64,000 nucleotides of DNA from Adenophora triphylla var. japonica (GCA_022495995.1 JAFEMH010007458.1:24912-88911), one strand, 5' to 3'; positions 11,831-23,851 are shown, counted from the stretch's first letter. Numbers and translations: made by a program. Notes: generated from the letters alone by a model not told the origin.

Positions 11831-12145
11831 ATCAAAATGTGATGAAAGCCAACGTAGTTGTTTTCGTTACACAATCATTAAGTATTACTGATATTTCTTT
11901 TGTGTATGCCGTCCAAGCTTTTGTTTATTCTAATTTTTTTATATTTTTTATTAGTTAAATTGGTTTCTAGAAATTGCATGCCGTCCAAGCTTTTGTTTGT
12001 TTTTGCTTTTGTTTTTATTTATATATATTCGCGTTATGGGTTACTAGAAAGTGCTCTCACGTTGTTTATGTTTTTGTTCATATTTATTGTACAAGATTTA
12101 TATAGCTAGTATATATTTTCATTTAAAAAATATAGCTATCTTATA

Positions 12146-12430
12146 CTTCCTCCGTTCCGGAACAATCTTCACACTTTTTTTTTTGGGCGTCCCAAAACTT
12201 ACTTCACACATTTAAAACTTACCTAAAATGGAAAGGAATCTTTACTATTCCCTCCACTCATTCTCTCTCCTACATTATTTTAATACTCACAACACCATTA
12301 TAATTTACTATTCTCTCCACTCATTCTCTCTCCTATTTTATTTTCACACTCACAATACTTTCAATATAATACTCCCTCCTTAAAATCAGTGCAAACAGTG
12401 TTTGTGAATTATGTTCCGGAACGGAGGGAG
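12146..12430. mobile_element. Stowaway MITE, 285 bp
   Basis: CTTCCTCCGTTCCGGAACA at the left and TGTTCCGGAACGGAGGGAG at the right, flanked by TA on both sides. Confidence 0.88.
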
Positions 12431-12912
12431 TATTTGGGTATGTAGGTAGTATATATTTGGGGTATGGTTATAAATTATTTAAATGTTAATTAGTTTCTTT
12501 GCCTTCAGTCTCACGTAAGTGGAGACCAAAAAATTAGGTACAAGTATTAAAGAAAAGTAGGAAAGAGAATTAATGGGAGGAGGTGTTTGTAAGTATGAAG
12601 AATAAAATATGAGAGAGAATGATTGAAATAATAGTATATTGATTGATGTTGTGAGTATAAAAGTAGAGTGGAAAAGAGAATGACCGAAAGAAATAGTGTA
12701 AAAACTTTGTCACTTTAAACAGTCTCAATTCATGTAAAACAAACGAAAAAGAAAATAAGTCTCCACACTCACGTGAGACGGAATATTTATTACTCCATTT
12801 AATTTACTGTATATTGGTCATGTTTTAAAATGTTTTAAAATGTTGGTAGTAGTTGGAGGAGTCAGTACATAAAATATTGTAGCACTATCAAAATGTAATG
12901 AAAGTCAATATA

Positions 12913-13148
12913 CTTCCTTCGTCTCAATTTAAATGTCCAATTGACCAAAAATTGATAAGTTTGACTTAGACATAAATGCAAATCTAATTATCCTATTGAA
13001 ATTTTAAAAATTGTTATTGATAAATAATTTTAATTATTTATCAATAACAATTTTTAAAATTTCAATAGAATAATTAGATTTGCATTTATGTCTAAATCAA
13101 ACTTATCAATTTTTGTTGACTTGGATATTTAGATTGGGACGGAGGTAG
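12913..13148. mobile_element. Snap-back Stowaway MITE, near-perfect inverted repeat over its whole length
   Basis: From CTTCCTTCGTCTCAATTTAA to the inverted end GGGACGGAGGTAG, flanked by TA (12911-12912, 13149-13150). The two arms are complementary almost to the centre near 13030 (AATAATTTTAATTATTT), so a transcript would form one long hairpin. Confidence 0.9.
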
Positions 13149-13289
13149 TAGTTGTTTTTGTTTCACAATCAAAGGGTATCACTATTGAAATTTATTTTTC
13201 ACATTTCTATTAGTTAAATTGATTTCTAGAAATTGCATGTCGTCTTAAAGCTTTTGTTTGTTTTTTGTTTTTATTTCTATTTATACGTA

Positions 13290-14382
13290 CTCCCTCTGTG
13301 TCACCTAATAAGAAGAGAGAGAATGAGTAGAGGAGGTGTTGTGAGTATGAAACGTAAAAGGGAATTTGACCCGGAAGTTCCTTTTGGATCAAATCACTTC
13401 TCCTCAAGTTCCTCATTAAATCGAAATGACCTAAAAATTCTTATGCAGTAATATATAATACTGCATGCAATATTATTATATTCACTTATATGTGAATATA
13501 ATTCTGCATCTATAATACAATATGGTGAAGAAATTTCTCGAACATTATGATACTTTTTTAGAACTTTCCGATCACTCTCCCAAAGTAAAATATGAAAGAG
13601 AGTGAGTGTGGGGAATATTAAGGGGATTGTTGTTGTAAGTATAACCAGTCAGGGGCGGAGCCAGGAATTGGCCGAGGGGGGGCAAGATTACACGGGGGTT
13701 CGGGGGCAGCGCCCCCGAAAAAAAAATTTCGGGTCGGACAAGTAAAAAATGGGTCGGATCCATGAAATACAATGTATTTTAGTTAACAAAAATGATAAAA
13801 GTAAATAATTCAAAGAACAATTGAAATAATGTTGAAGTATTTAACGCAAACAATTTATTAAAATATATTACTCGTACAAAAAAGAAATTCAAATTTGCTA
13901 ATTAAACTTGGGATAATAAGAAGAAAGACCAAAAACAAAAAAAATGGGAAAAGCCTAACGAGTTAATTAAGATTGAAAAAATGTGAGGAAATTAAGAGAA
14001 AGAATAGCAAAGATGGAAGACAAATAAAATTAATTGAAAATGTAGGTAGCAGGGTTCAAACATGGAATTGAAAGGAAACACCAAAGGCTTTAACTTCACC
14101 CCTTCTACCGCTGAACCACACCACTCACTGGTGTTAATCTTGAAGTTAATTATATATATACATATATAACAAAAATATGGTGGGGGCAAAAAAAAAAAAT
14201 TTCCACTGCATTTCCGCCGCTGGGGGGGGCGAGTGCCCCCGCCTGCCCCCCTGGATCCGCCCCTGTAACCAGTGGGTCTCATTAAATATAAAAATAGTAT
14301 AAACTTGTCATTTTGAAATATTTTAAGTCAAGTGAAATGCTCAAAATAATTAATTATCTTAAGTCGGGTGAGACAGCGGGGG
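13290..14382. mobile_element. Stowaway MITE interrupted by an hAT element
   Basis: Left CTCCCTCTGTGTCACCT after TA (13288-13289). Right GGGTGAGACAGCGGGGG before TA (14383-14384). The hAT element 13650-14265 sits inside. Roughly 470 bp remain without it, long for a Stowaway, so further material may be included. Confidence 0.55.
13650..14265. mobile_element. Non-autonomous hAT element, 616 bp
   Basis: 8-bp duplication TAACCAGT at 13642-13649 and 14266-14273. Terminal inverted repeats CAGGGGCGGAGCCAGG and CCTGGATCCGCCCCTG. No transposase coding. Confidence 0.92.
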
Positions 14383-14959
14383 TATAGGATTAGCGGCATT
14401 GGTTCCTTTAGAGTACTTTTACTTCCGAGGCTTTGTTTAAGATTTTGTTCATTTATTGTACAAGATTTATATAGCTAGTATATATTTTCCTAAAAATTAA
14501 TTAAAAAATGTAGCTCTTATATTTGAGGAGTTGGTCTTATAAAAAATTAGTTTTTTCTTAAGATAAGGAAAAACGTGTTTTCAAAACAAACGGTGGCATT
14601 TTTGTAATTACTGGCAACCATGATAAATGCCGGTGTTAATATTACAAATTCGTGTCATCCCAAGCTCCGATCATCTTCTCTGGCCATCCCAAGCTCCGAT
14701 CGTTCTCCGGCGTTCACTCAGTTTGAGTATTTTGTAACCTACAATTCATGCCCTAGTTCCGCCATTAATGTCCATTGTCAATTCTGCTTCGTTACATAAT
14801 TGATTGGTACTTTATTGATTGGTACATAATTAATTGGAGATATCTGTGTGATTTGATTTCATAGCTCTTCGTTTTTTCGTTGGATAAACAGAATGTCCTT
14901 CAATGGTGTGGATAAAGGGTTTAATTTCTTTGAAGTTAAAAGCTCTCTTTGTCCGAAAC

Positions 14960-15165
14960 TTAGTGTCGGTGCATGTGTAACAAAGTGTCGGTGTCGGTGT
15001 AACAAAGTGCCAGGTGTGTGTAATAAAGTGCCGATGTTAGTGTATCAAAGTGCTGGTGTTAGTGTAAAACAAGTGCCGGTGTTAGTTTAACAAAGTGCCG
15101 GTGTTAGTGTAACAAAGTGTCGGTGTTAGTGTAACCAAGTGCCGAGTGTTAGTTTATAAAGTCAC
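14960..15165. repeat. Tandem array, about 22-25 bp units, GTGCCGGTGTTAGTGTAACA type
   Basis: About eight imperfect copies. The open frame running through it (14893-15090) translates the repeat and has no recognisable domain. Confidence 0.85.
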
Positions 15166-15179
15166 TTAATATACATGCA

Positions 15180-15490
15180 CTAGCACTTTTTTACACTGGC
15201 ATTCAAAAATACATGGACTGGCATTTGAAAACACAAACACTGGCACTCAAAAACACATACACTGGCACTCAAAAACACTGGTAATTATTTTTGTTGGCTC
15301 TCAAAAACACAAGCACTGGCATTCAAAAACACATGGACTGGCATTTGAAAACACATGGACTGGCACTTCAAAACACATGGACTGGCATCTGAAATTGGAA
15401 TTAAAATTGGAACTAACTGGCATTCAAAAACACATGGACTGGCATTTGAAAACACATGGACTGACACTTCAAAACACATGGACTGGTTCA
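15180..15490. repeat. Tandem array, about 18-20 bp units, CACATGGACTGGCATTTGAA type
   Basis: About a dozen copies, partly the inverted complement of the preceding array (CACTGGCACT against AGTGCCGGTG). The two arrays are therefore subterminal inverted repeats within the MULE. Confidence 0.85.
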
Positions 15491-16484
15491 CGAAACAAGT
15501 TTAAACAGATTAGGAACAGGGTAAATAATTCATCCATAACAAGGAGAATCACATTTTGAATAGAGGGGAATATCCAAGAACACAAGTAGGAAGTAATTAA
15601 CGAACCAAAAATCTTACAAATCTTAAGTAGGAAGTAATTAATGAACCACTATTGGTATCAATACAGAGAACAATTCTTCAGCAACAATTAAGTAGGAAGT
15701 AATTAACGAACCAATTACAATTTCATACACTACTATCCCCAAATCAAAAACCCTAAATTAAGTGAGATTAATTGGATTTTTATGTTCAGATTTGATCTGA
15801 TTTTGGTGTCCAGATTAGAGAAAACAATGAAGAAGACGATTGAGGGAGCCGGCAATGGTGAGGAACTCTGTTTGCGTTTAGAGAGAGAGTAGAGAGAGTC
15901 CGAGCGCGACGGGTGAAAAACACGTTTTTTGTTAAGGTTAAAAAAAACGCGTTTTTTATAAGTTTTTGGCATATTTGAGGCATGGTTATGAATTATTTAA
16001 ATGTTAGTTTCTATTTGTTGCTCCCTTTGTCTCACATTTACGATAGAAATTTCATTATTCGATTATTTAGTAAACTCTTATAAATAATATTTTTAGCATT
16101 TAGTAAACTCTTATAAATAATATTTTTAGCCTTTTCCAGTCGGGAATAACTTGCCAAAGTAACAATATGCTAAAATTATAAATAATACATTTTTTGATTA
16201 CCTATTTAGACCTCATATGAAATATAATTTAATAATTCATTAAATGTAATATATTTAATATATTAATAATAAATGATTTTATTTTTGAAAAAATGATTCA
16301 ATACAGCTGTTTTTGTTTCACAATCAAAGTCTTCAAAGAGTACGACTATTGAAGTTTCTTTTATGTTGAGTGCTCTACCATCCAAAATTTTATTTATTAT
16401 TTTCCCCTATTTTTATTAGTCAAATTGGTTTCTAGAGATTGCCTACCGTTCAATCTTTTGTTTGTTTTCAGTTATATATATATA

Positions 16485-16748
16485 CTTCCTCCGTCCCAGC
16501 TCACTTAGGAATTTTTGAAATGGCACGGGGATTAAGAAAAAGGTAAATATTGTGAGTGTAATTTAAAAATAGGAGAGAGAATGAGTGGAGGGAATAGTAA
16601 ATTATAATGGTGTTGTGAGTATTAAAATAATGTAGGAGAGAGAATGAGTGGAGAGAATAGTGATTTAAGGTTTCCATTTTGGGAATTCTTAAGTGAAGTG
16701 GGACGCCCAAAATGGAAAGTTTTCTTAAGTGAGGTGGGATGGAGGGAG
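16485..16748. mobile_element. Stowaway MITE, 264 bp
   Basis: CTTCCTCCGTCCCAGCTCAC at the left and GTGAGGTGGGATGGAGGGAG at the right, TA on both sides. It directly abuts the Helitron's 3' end. Confidence 0.88.
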
Positions 16749-16766
16749 TATATACTAGTCAGTAAC

Positions 16767-16783
16767 CTGTCGGTATCCGACGG
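16767..16783 (-). terminator. Helitron 3'-end hairpin
   Basis: A 7-bp stem with one G-T pair and loop TAT, ending 12 bases before the CTAG terminus. In Helitrons this marks the end of rolling-circle transfer; it is not a transcription terminator in the bacterial sense. Confidence 0.75.
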
Positions 16784-17201
16784 TGAATAATTTTTTTTTA
16801 ATTAAGTAAATAATTATTTATGTGTTTTAATTAATTTTTAAGTAACAATATAAATTGAAATTGATAATCAATGTAGCGGATATTAGAAGTATAATTAATA
16901 CAGAAAAAAGATGTTGACACATGATGTAACGTGGAAAGCCCTTGAGACAACTATCTCACCGGCACAAAACCACGGGAGGTTAGGTCCCTGCCTAACCAAA
17001 AAACATTATTAAGATTTTAGTGTTACAACTTTGGAAGTGAAGAGATATGGTTACAATAGCGTAAGTTTAATAGTGTGTGCCTAAGTGTCAACATAATCTC
17101 TTCCAACTCCTATATATTTAAAGAAAAACAAAATAAAAACAAAGAAAATAATAAGAAATTGCAATACTTTTGTTTAACCACAAATTGTGCGACATAAATT
17201 C

Positions 17202-18755
17202 TTAGAGTCTGTAGAAAACTTTCTTGTAGACTACATTCAGCGTCTTGTCATATGTTTGAGCATCTGAATCACAAATAATAACTTTAAGTCCTCTCTTGCT
17301 GGTTACTCTGAAAAATGCTACATAAAGTTGTCCGTGACTGAAAACAGGTTGTGAAAGATATAGTCCTACATGAGAAAGAGATTGTCCCTGACTCTTGTTG
17401 ATTGTCATAGCAAAAGAAACGGCAAGTGGAAATTGCCTTCTTTGGAATCTAACCGGAAATTTTGTCACATCTGATGGAGACATTATCATTCTAGGAATAA
17501 GCACCTTCATGCCAGCATTCTTTTCCGAAAGCATCTTGGCTTCGACTACATGCTTACCTACATATATGTAACAAAATTAAGTATTAAATTATATGTATAT
17601 AAAAAATAAAAAAATATTGTATTTACCTAATTGAGTGACAATCATTCTAGTGCCGTTACACAATTCAGCAGCTTGATCAAGATTTTTCAAAAGCATTACT
17701 ATGCAACCAACCTTCAGTTTAATAATGTGATTTGCCAATCCAGAACACTTGATAGTGTTTAGAAATTCAGGTGAGAATATATCTTCAGCACCATTTTTAT
17801 CATCCTCATCCTTACAAATGGCATCAGAACTCATATATTCAACTTCGTTTCTCGGAAAGAGTGACATGACATAATCATTTATGTTATCGAAAATCTCATT
17901 TGTTGGAGCAAGCACAACTCTAGTCTGAAAGAATCCTTCGACATCCTTATTTTGCAATAAGTCAGGATATATAGATTTGACGATTTTTGCAATAGGATCT
18001 GAAGCCTCACGAATCAATATATCATCAGGAAGGTTAATGTCAATTTCCCCGTCATTATCTCCACCGGCAATCCCATCTCCGACACTCAAGAGCCACCGAG
18101 CGAAATCTCTTATCTCTTCGGAATTATGAGAAGTAGAATCACCCTACATTAAGTTAAATATATACAAAGTACTTAAATTGAAATAAAAATATTTAAGTAG
18201 ATGAATAAAGGCTATTTAAGAATTACCTGCAATCTCATATTATGCGTCAATCTGAGAACCTCACAGTCATTCCATATTTTGGATGAACAGAGTGCAGCAT
18301 GCACAATATCATGCCTACTCCCTTTAGGAACAACAGGTAAATCTGTCTGAAGTCACCACCGAATACAATAACTAAACCACCAAATGATTTATTGGAATAT
18401 CTCCCCTCGGGTGTATGAATAATATCTCGGAGACTACGATCGAGAGCCTCAAAACAATATTTATGAGCCATTGGAGCTTCGTCCCATATAATTAGTTTGG
18501 TTTTTTGTAGAAGTGCTGCCTCATCCGTACCCGACTTTAGTTTACTGCAAGTTGAGCTCTCGTTTACCTGTATCGGGATACCGAACCTAGAATGCGCGGT
18601 CCTACCTTTCGGAAGGAGCAATGAAGCTATGCCACTGGAAGCAACAGGAAGAACAATATCTCCCATGCTCCTTAATGCAGAACAAAGTGTTTTCCATAAG
18701 AAGGTTTTCCTGCTTATTAGGGTCCTGCCCAAAGTGGGTATTTTTTGGAGCTCTT
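17202..18755 (-). pseudogene. Helitron Pif1-like helicase, C-terminal half, decayed
   Basis: From the right: KTFLWKTLCSALRSMG follows a damaged Walker A, since the expected GGTGKT is not readable. Then come PVASSGIASLLLP, Walker B KLIIWDEAPM, sensor VFGGDFRQI and, after a frame change, CEVLRLTHNMRLQ. An intron-like gap spans 18140-18235. Next are IRDFARWLLSVGDG, the middle region, and INKSQGQSLSHVGLYLSQ, ending at a stop at 17202. In intact Helitrons the RepHel protein unwinds DNA during rolling-circle transposition; the Rep nuclease part is absent here. Abruptly replaced by hydrolase sequence beyond about 18760. Confidence 0.85.
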
Positions 18756-18860
18756 AAATCCCTACCATCGTGTTTAGAATATATTTTGATGTTATTTGTC
18801 TAAGATTAAGGTCACTATTTGAGAATCAGTGCAAAAGATTATGATGCTACGCTAACATAA

Positions 18861-19190
18861 TTGACTTTCGATCACGAAGGCTGATTGCCGATAAAGTTGC
18901 AGCAGCAGGATACTACACCTTGACCCCTGACTTCTTTCGTGGAGAACCATTTGACCCCAACAATACACAAAGGCCTAAAGATGCTTGGCTCAAAGACCAT
19001 ACTCCCGTAATTACCTACCTCTTTACTCTCTACGTAGTCAAAACCTGATGCAAATTATTATTTTCAGTCAACATGAATTTAAATTTGTTATCTTTGTAGG
19101 AAAATGGTTTTGATGACGCGAAAACATTATTGACTGACTTGAAAAGCAGAGGAATGTCCAAGATTGGATTTGCTGGTTTCTGCTGGGGAG
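18861..19190 (+). pseudogene. Dienelactone hydrolase-family gene fragment, two exons
   Basis: Exon at about 18861-19006 encodes LIADKVAAAGYYTLTPDFFR and continues to KDHTP, with a GT donor at 19007. Exon 19100-19190 encodes ENGFDDAKTLLTDLK and ends IGFAGFCWGG, where the Cys is the family's nucleophile, followed by GTAACT. Family members are alpha/beta hydrolases (carboxymethylenebutenolidase-like). First exons and the Asp/His part of the triad are absent, so it cannot be functional. It lies inside the Helitron opposite to the helicase, as expected for Helitron gene capture. Confidence 0.8.
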
Positions 19191-19702
19191 GTAACTAATC
19201 TTTATAGTCGTACATACGTCTCTTTTTATCTGTGGATTTATATTAACAAAACATGGGTTCTGATAAACTCGCTTCTTGAATTATATTATTCAGAAATTTA
19301 GTTAGAGATGGCTGAGGATTGTTTAAAGCATGCAAATGATTTAAGTGGCCTGTTACTAACCTACTCTATACTTTCATTCTCTCCTTCTTGGTTTTATACA
19401 TTCTTGAATGACGCGAAAACATTATTGACTGACTTGAAAAGCAGAGGAATGTCCAAGATTGGATTTGCTGGTTTCTGCTGGGGAGGTAACTAATCTTTAT
19501 AGTCGTACATACGTCTCTTTTTATCTGTGGATTTATATTAACAAAACATGGGTTCTGATAAACTCGCTTCTTGAATTATATTATTCAGAAATTTAGTTAG
19601 AGATGGCTGAGGTTTGTTTAAAGCATGCAAATGATTTAAGTGGCCTGTTACTAACCTACTCTATACTTTCATTCTCTCCTTCTTGGTTTTATACATTCTT
19701 GA
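19113..19702. repeat. Tandem duplication, 2 x 295 bp, including the nucleophile exon
   Basis: ATGACGCGAAAACATTATTG at 19113 recurs at 19408, and the unit ends at 19702. The copies differ at very few positions (for example GAGGATTG against GAGGTTTG). The second copy starts without the 5' part of the exon and its acceptor. Confidence 0.9.
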
Positions 19703-20069
19703 ATGACACAAATAAAAGAGGGACAACACACATATGAACCTAGAAGAACAACAAACATATGAAAATTACCTTGAATGAGTCGGCTGCACAGAAGATTGAA
19801 TTAGATGGCGAGGAAAGAAAATATGCGCTGATGACACAATGATATTGGCGCAGGTAAAGCAGGGACTGATTTTCAACAGTGGATAATTTCGAATATTTAT
19901 GTATATTTAGTAGGATATGAATTGTATCCTTAACCGATAATACATTGTCAAATTATCTCTTATTAGTTTTTAAGATAGATGAATTTAAAATCATCACTTA
20001 TCCCTACAAGTTTGAATTTTAGATAGAAGTTAAATGAATAATACTTTTTATTTTCAAATAATTCGATTT

Positions 20070-20379
20070 TCTATTGATTTCTAGAAACTGTATACGAAAT
20101 TTATGGTTAAATTGTAATTTATTCTGGCATCTCTTTTAAATTTCGAAAATTACTAATTATTTTAAATTTTCGAAAATTACTAATTATTTTAAATTTCGAA
20201 TTTCTATTGATTTCTAGAAACTGTATACGAAATTTATGGTTAAATTGAAATTTATTCTGGCATGTCTTTTAAATTTCGAAAATTACAAATTATTTTAAAT
20301 TGAAATTTATGGTTAAATTGAAATTTAGTCTGTTATCTATTTTTAATGTCAAAAATTACTAATTATTTTAAATTTCAAA
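20070..20379. repeat. AT-rich imperfect tandem repeat, period about 132 bp
   Basis: TCTATTGATTTCTAGAAACT at about 20071 recurs at about 20202, and blocks of AAATTTCGAAAATTACTAAT recur several times. No gene. Confidence 0.7.
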
Positions 20380-20713
20380 AATTACTAAGAGAAAATTACG
20401 TCCTAGTCCCTCAATATAACCTAATCTACATCCTAAGACAATAAATTACCATATTTACCTCCTAATCCTACACAATAAAATTACTAACCATATAATCCCT
20501 CTAACAATAAATAAAAATTCCACCGCTCTCAATTTATACCCACATTCCACCCTACCCAATTAAAACCTTACCCTCTCTCACTTTCTCACAGATCATTCTC
20601 TCACTTTCTATCTCCACACCAATCTCTCCCTCTGATCACCCTCCCTTTTCCCGTCCGACAACCCCTCACACCTCCGGCCTCCCTCTTCCATTCCTCCACA
20701 CCTCCGACCACCC

Positions 20714-21441
20714 TGTTGTGAAATTGGGGGGATCACCGCATCCACTAGCCCATACTAGCAGTCATCAATATGGAGAAAATAAATCAACACATGATAATAT
20801 GAAAGAACAAGAACAAGAACACCGATAATTTGTTAACCCGGTTCATTCACCAACTCGTGAACTACATCCGGAGGCACCAAGCCAGGACATCACTATAATA
20901 ATATATGAAGGATTACAACTTTACATATGCACTCACACAGATCTAGCATAGTAACTCTCCATGAGCAATCTCTCATATATATTATCTCACCTCCCCAAGA
21001 ACACACAAAATAACATAGTCATGGCCGGGTTGTAGGATCGCCCCCATGGCTCTCCTAGGCCCCCGGCCCCCTCCTAGATACTATTTTGTGGCTCTCCTTG
21101 ATATCCTAACTTTTCCCCTCTTTTTGGTACGGTACAAATAATATGGTGGTAGTCACAATGTATTTATAGGGATACAAAACTTATTCCTAATCAAAACCTG
21201 ATTCACCCGGAGTCCTTGACATGGAAGGAGTATTACAATATTAGGAATACTAATTGTTACCAAAATTAATTCCTTTCCAAACTCCTTTCACGCCACAGCA
21301 GAAGAACCGAACCCGTCAAACTGCCTCTATGGGCGGTCGCCCACCTCCTCTATGGGCGGTCGCCCATCACCACAGTCCGCTCCGAAAATCTGCTCCTCCA
21401 TGGTTTTGATTCTCTCCTTGGTTTTGGCTCCAATCCCAACA
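20714..21441 (-). repeat. 3' LTR of the non-autonomous copia element
   Basis: Carries two copies of the palindrome TGGGCGGTCGCCCA near 21330 and 21353. The interior and the other LTR carry further copies (22092, 22163, 22185, 23159, 23182). Confidence 0.92.
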
Positions 21442-22542
21442 ATCTCCCACCTGGAGACATAAACCACCATTGTGACATGCTCCCATCATACTCCCACCTG
21501 AGAATGATCCACCAAATATTTTCCCCACCATGTTGAGCCACCACGCTCCTCCACCATGAGCCACCACGCCCAAGTAATAAGGCGAATTGAAACCAAGCGA
21601 CGCTTCAATCTCCCCGTGTTAGATCCTTCTTGCCTCCCCAAATCAACTTCTACCTTGATTTATTTGCAAGACTAACTTCGCCTTCTCCCTCCTAGATCCA
21701 CTCCCCTTGCAATGCTCCCCATGAAACTCGGACACACCTTGCTTCTTGCATTGTCTCCTCGTGAACCTTTTCTCGCTCTCTTGTTAGGTACTTGTGACTG
21801 TCTCCTTGCTGGCCAGCTACACGTTGTCACCTCTCCACCCTAACACACCGTTTATTGATGTCTCTCCTTTTTACACCAACAGGCCGGCCCCCAAGCCTCT
21901 TGCTCCCACCCGGAACGAAATTGATGTTGTCGGTAGAGTACAACATCCTCCTTACCCCTCATCCGTCGTTTTGCGAGAAGTCCTCCTCTTCCCACGTGGT
22001 CCAACCGGCTTATACCACTCACCTTTGCAAGAAGAGATTGTACCACAATAGGAAACAAAAAATCTGCTGCAAAAGATTCCCCCTGAAGACGTGGGCGGTC
22101 GCCCACCAACTCATGTGCGGTCGCCCAAGATGAAATTTCCACGAGCCAAACTTTCTGTCCTCCTGGGCGGTCGCCCAACACCCCCTGGGCGGTCGCCCAT
22201 CACCCCAGAAAGTCTTCCCCGAATTTCCTCCTTTTCTTTCATATTTTTCTCCAACCACCTTGACTGCCCCAAAAAACCCTTGAACATCTCTTGATCTCTG
22301 CATCTCCAAAATTCCACCTCGAATTTCTGCAGATCTCAATAAGAAACAAACGAACTCTTCAGACTTACCGATCTTCCGCACGATCGTAGACCTATTTGGC
22401 ACGTGTCATGCTTCAACCATAAACCCTAGAAGCTCTCAAATCCCTGCACGTCTTCCACACGAAGAATCTGCACAAAAATCTGTTGTCTCTTTTCTTCACC
22501 TTGGATCTCTCCTAGATCTCGAACCAAAAGCTCGATACCGCT

Positions 22543-23270
22543 TGTTGTGAAATTGGGGGGATCACCGCATCCACTAGCCCATACTAGCAGTCATCAATAT
22601 GGAGAAAATAAATCAACACATGATAATATGAAAGAACAAGAACAATAACACCGATAATTTGTTAACCCGGTTCATTCACCAACTCGTGAACTACATCCGG
22701 AGGCACCAAGCCAGGACATCACTATAATAATATATGAAGGATTACAACTTTACATATGCACTCACACAGATCTAGCATAGTAACTCTCCATGAGCAATCT
22801 CTCATATATATTATCTCACCTCCCCAAGAACACACAAAATAACACAGTCATGGCCGGGTTGTAGGATCGCCCCCATGGCTCTCCTAGGCCCCCGGCCCCC
22901 TCCTAGATACTATTTTGTGGCTCTCCTTGATATCCTAACTTTTCCCCTCTTTTTGGTACGGTACAAATAATATGGTGGTAGTCACAATGTATTTATAGGG
23001 ATACAAAACTTATTCCTAATCAAAACCTGATTCACCCGGAGTCCTTGACATGGAAGGAGTATTACAATATTAGGAATACTAATTGTTACCAAAATTAATT
23101 CCTTTCCAAACTCCTTTCACGCCACAGCAGAAGAACCGAACCCGTCAAACTGCCTCTATGGGCGGTCGCCCACCTCCTCTATGGGCGGTCGCCCATCACC
23201 ACAGTCCGCTCCGAAAATCTGCTCCTCCATGGTTTTGATTCTCTCCTTGGTTTTGGCTCCAATCCCAACA
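22543..23270 (-). repeat. 5' LTR of the non-autonomous copia element
   Basis: 728 bp, same length as the 3' LTR, with TGTTGTGAAATTGG at its plus-strand start and ATCCCAACA at its end. Confidence 0.92.
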
Positions 23271-23851
23271 CACCCCTCCCCTCAACCATGCTTCGCCAAC
23301 TCCGGCGACAACCTCTCCTCCCCAACTCCGGCGAAGCCCTTTCCTCCCTCTCCGGCGACCGTTTCTCTCCCAAACTCCGGCGAACGTCTCCCTCCTCAAC
23401 TCCGGCGTTCGTCTACCCCACCTCAGTTTACCTTCTTCCTTCGCACCTCCGGCTACACACAACACACCTTATTCCGACCACCTCGTTGCAGATCCGACCG
23501 TCTTCTCCACACCGGCGACACTTCTCCGATCTTCCTCCATTCCATTCGAGCTCGCAGCTGCCATAGATCGAGCAGATCTGGTTTAGGAAAAGACAAAGAG
23601 GCAAATTGGCGCCGCCGCCGAGGTTAATCGGAAACGGCCAGATCTCCTCCATAGTTACTTTTTTACCACTTCCGTCTTCATTTGTTATGTTTTTCTTGCA
23701 ATTTCTGCATTTATTCGTCTATACTAATATGCTACACAGTGTTCTGTTTCTGTTTTAATAAATATACTTCTCCAGCAGTGTTCATTTTCCTTTCCATTGT
23801 TGCAATATAGATTGTTTGCAGGAAAAATTATAATTTGAAGCTAACTTTTGT

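Larger units (their letters stand above)
14528..15970. mobile_element. Non-autonomous MULE, 1443 bp, with two internal tandem arrays
   Basis: 9-bp duplication ATATTTGAG at 14519-14527 and 15971-15979. Ends are GAGTTGGTCTTATAAAAAA and, inverted, GCCAAAAACTTATAAAAAA, with a further shared AAAACGTGTTTT block in each subterminal region. Inserted at the junction of copies 2 and 3 of the AT-rich unit. No transposase or captured gene is recognisable. Confidence 0.85.
11535..16484. repeat. Three diverged tandem copies of an AT-rich unit, loaded with transposons
   Basis: Ordered landmarks recur. AATTATTTAAAT + GTTTC occurs at 11541, 12470 and 15990. TGTTTTTGTTTCACAATCA (or a variant) occurs near 11858, 13152 and 16307. 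TTAGTTAAATTGGTTTCTAG occurs near 11953, 13210 and 16418. TATATAGCTAGTATATATTTTC occurs at 12098 and 14468. Each copy carries different insertions, and the third continues beyond the Helitron at 26198-26265. I recognise no gene in the unit. Confidence 0.65.
20714..23270 (-). mobile_element. Non-autonomous copia-like retrotransposon, 2.56 kb
   Basis: LTRs 20714-21441 and 22543-23270, both 728 bp, with TGTTGTG...CCCAACA ends and 5-bp duplication CACCC (20709-20713, 23271-23275). The PBS-like GGTATCGAGC next to the right LTR and a purine tract (AGGTGGGAGAT) next to the left set minus orientation. The 1.1-kb interior has no gag or pol. By eye the LTRs differ at about two positions (near 20834/22663 and 21015/22844), so it is young. 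Confidence 0.93.

Noticed and set aside
14893..15559. Short Cys-rich open frames on both strands
   Set aside because: They are translations of the two tandem arrays inside the MULE.
22019..22402. Open frames in the interior of the non-autonomous copia element
   Set aside because: No gag or pol similarity; they run through the GGGCGGTCGCCC palindromes, which keep several frames open by chance.
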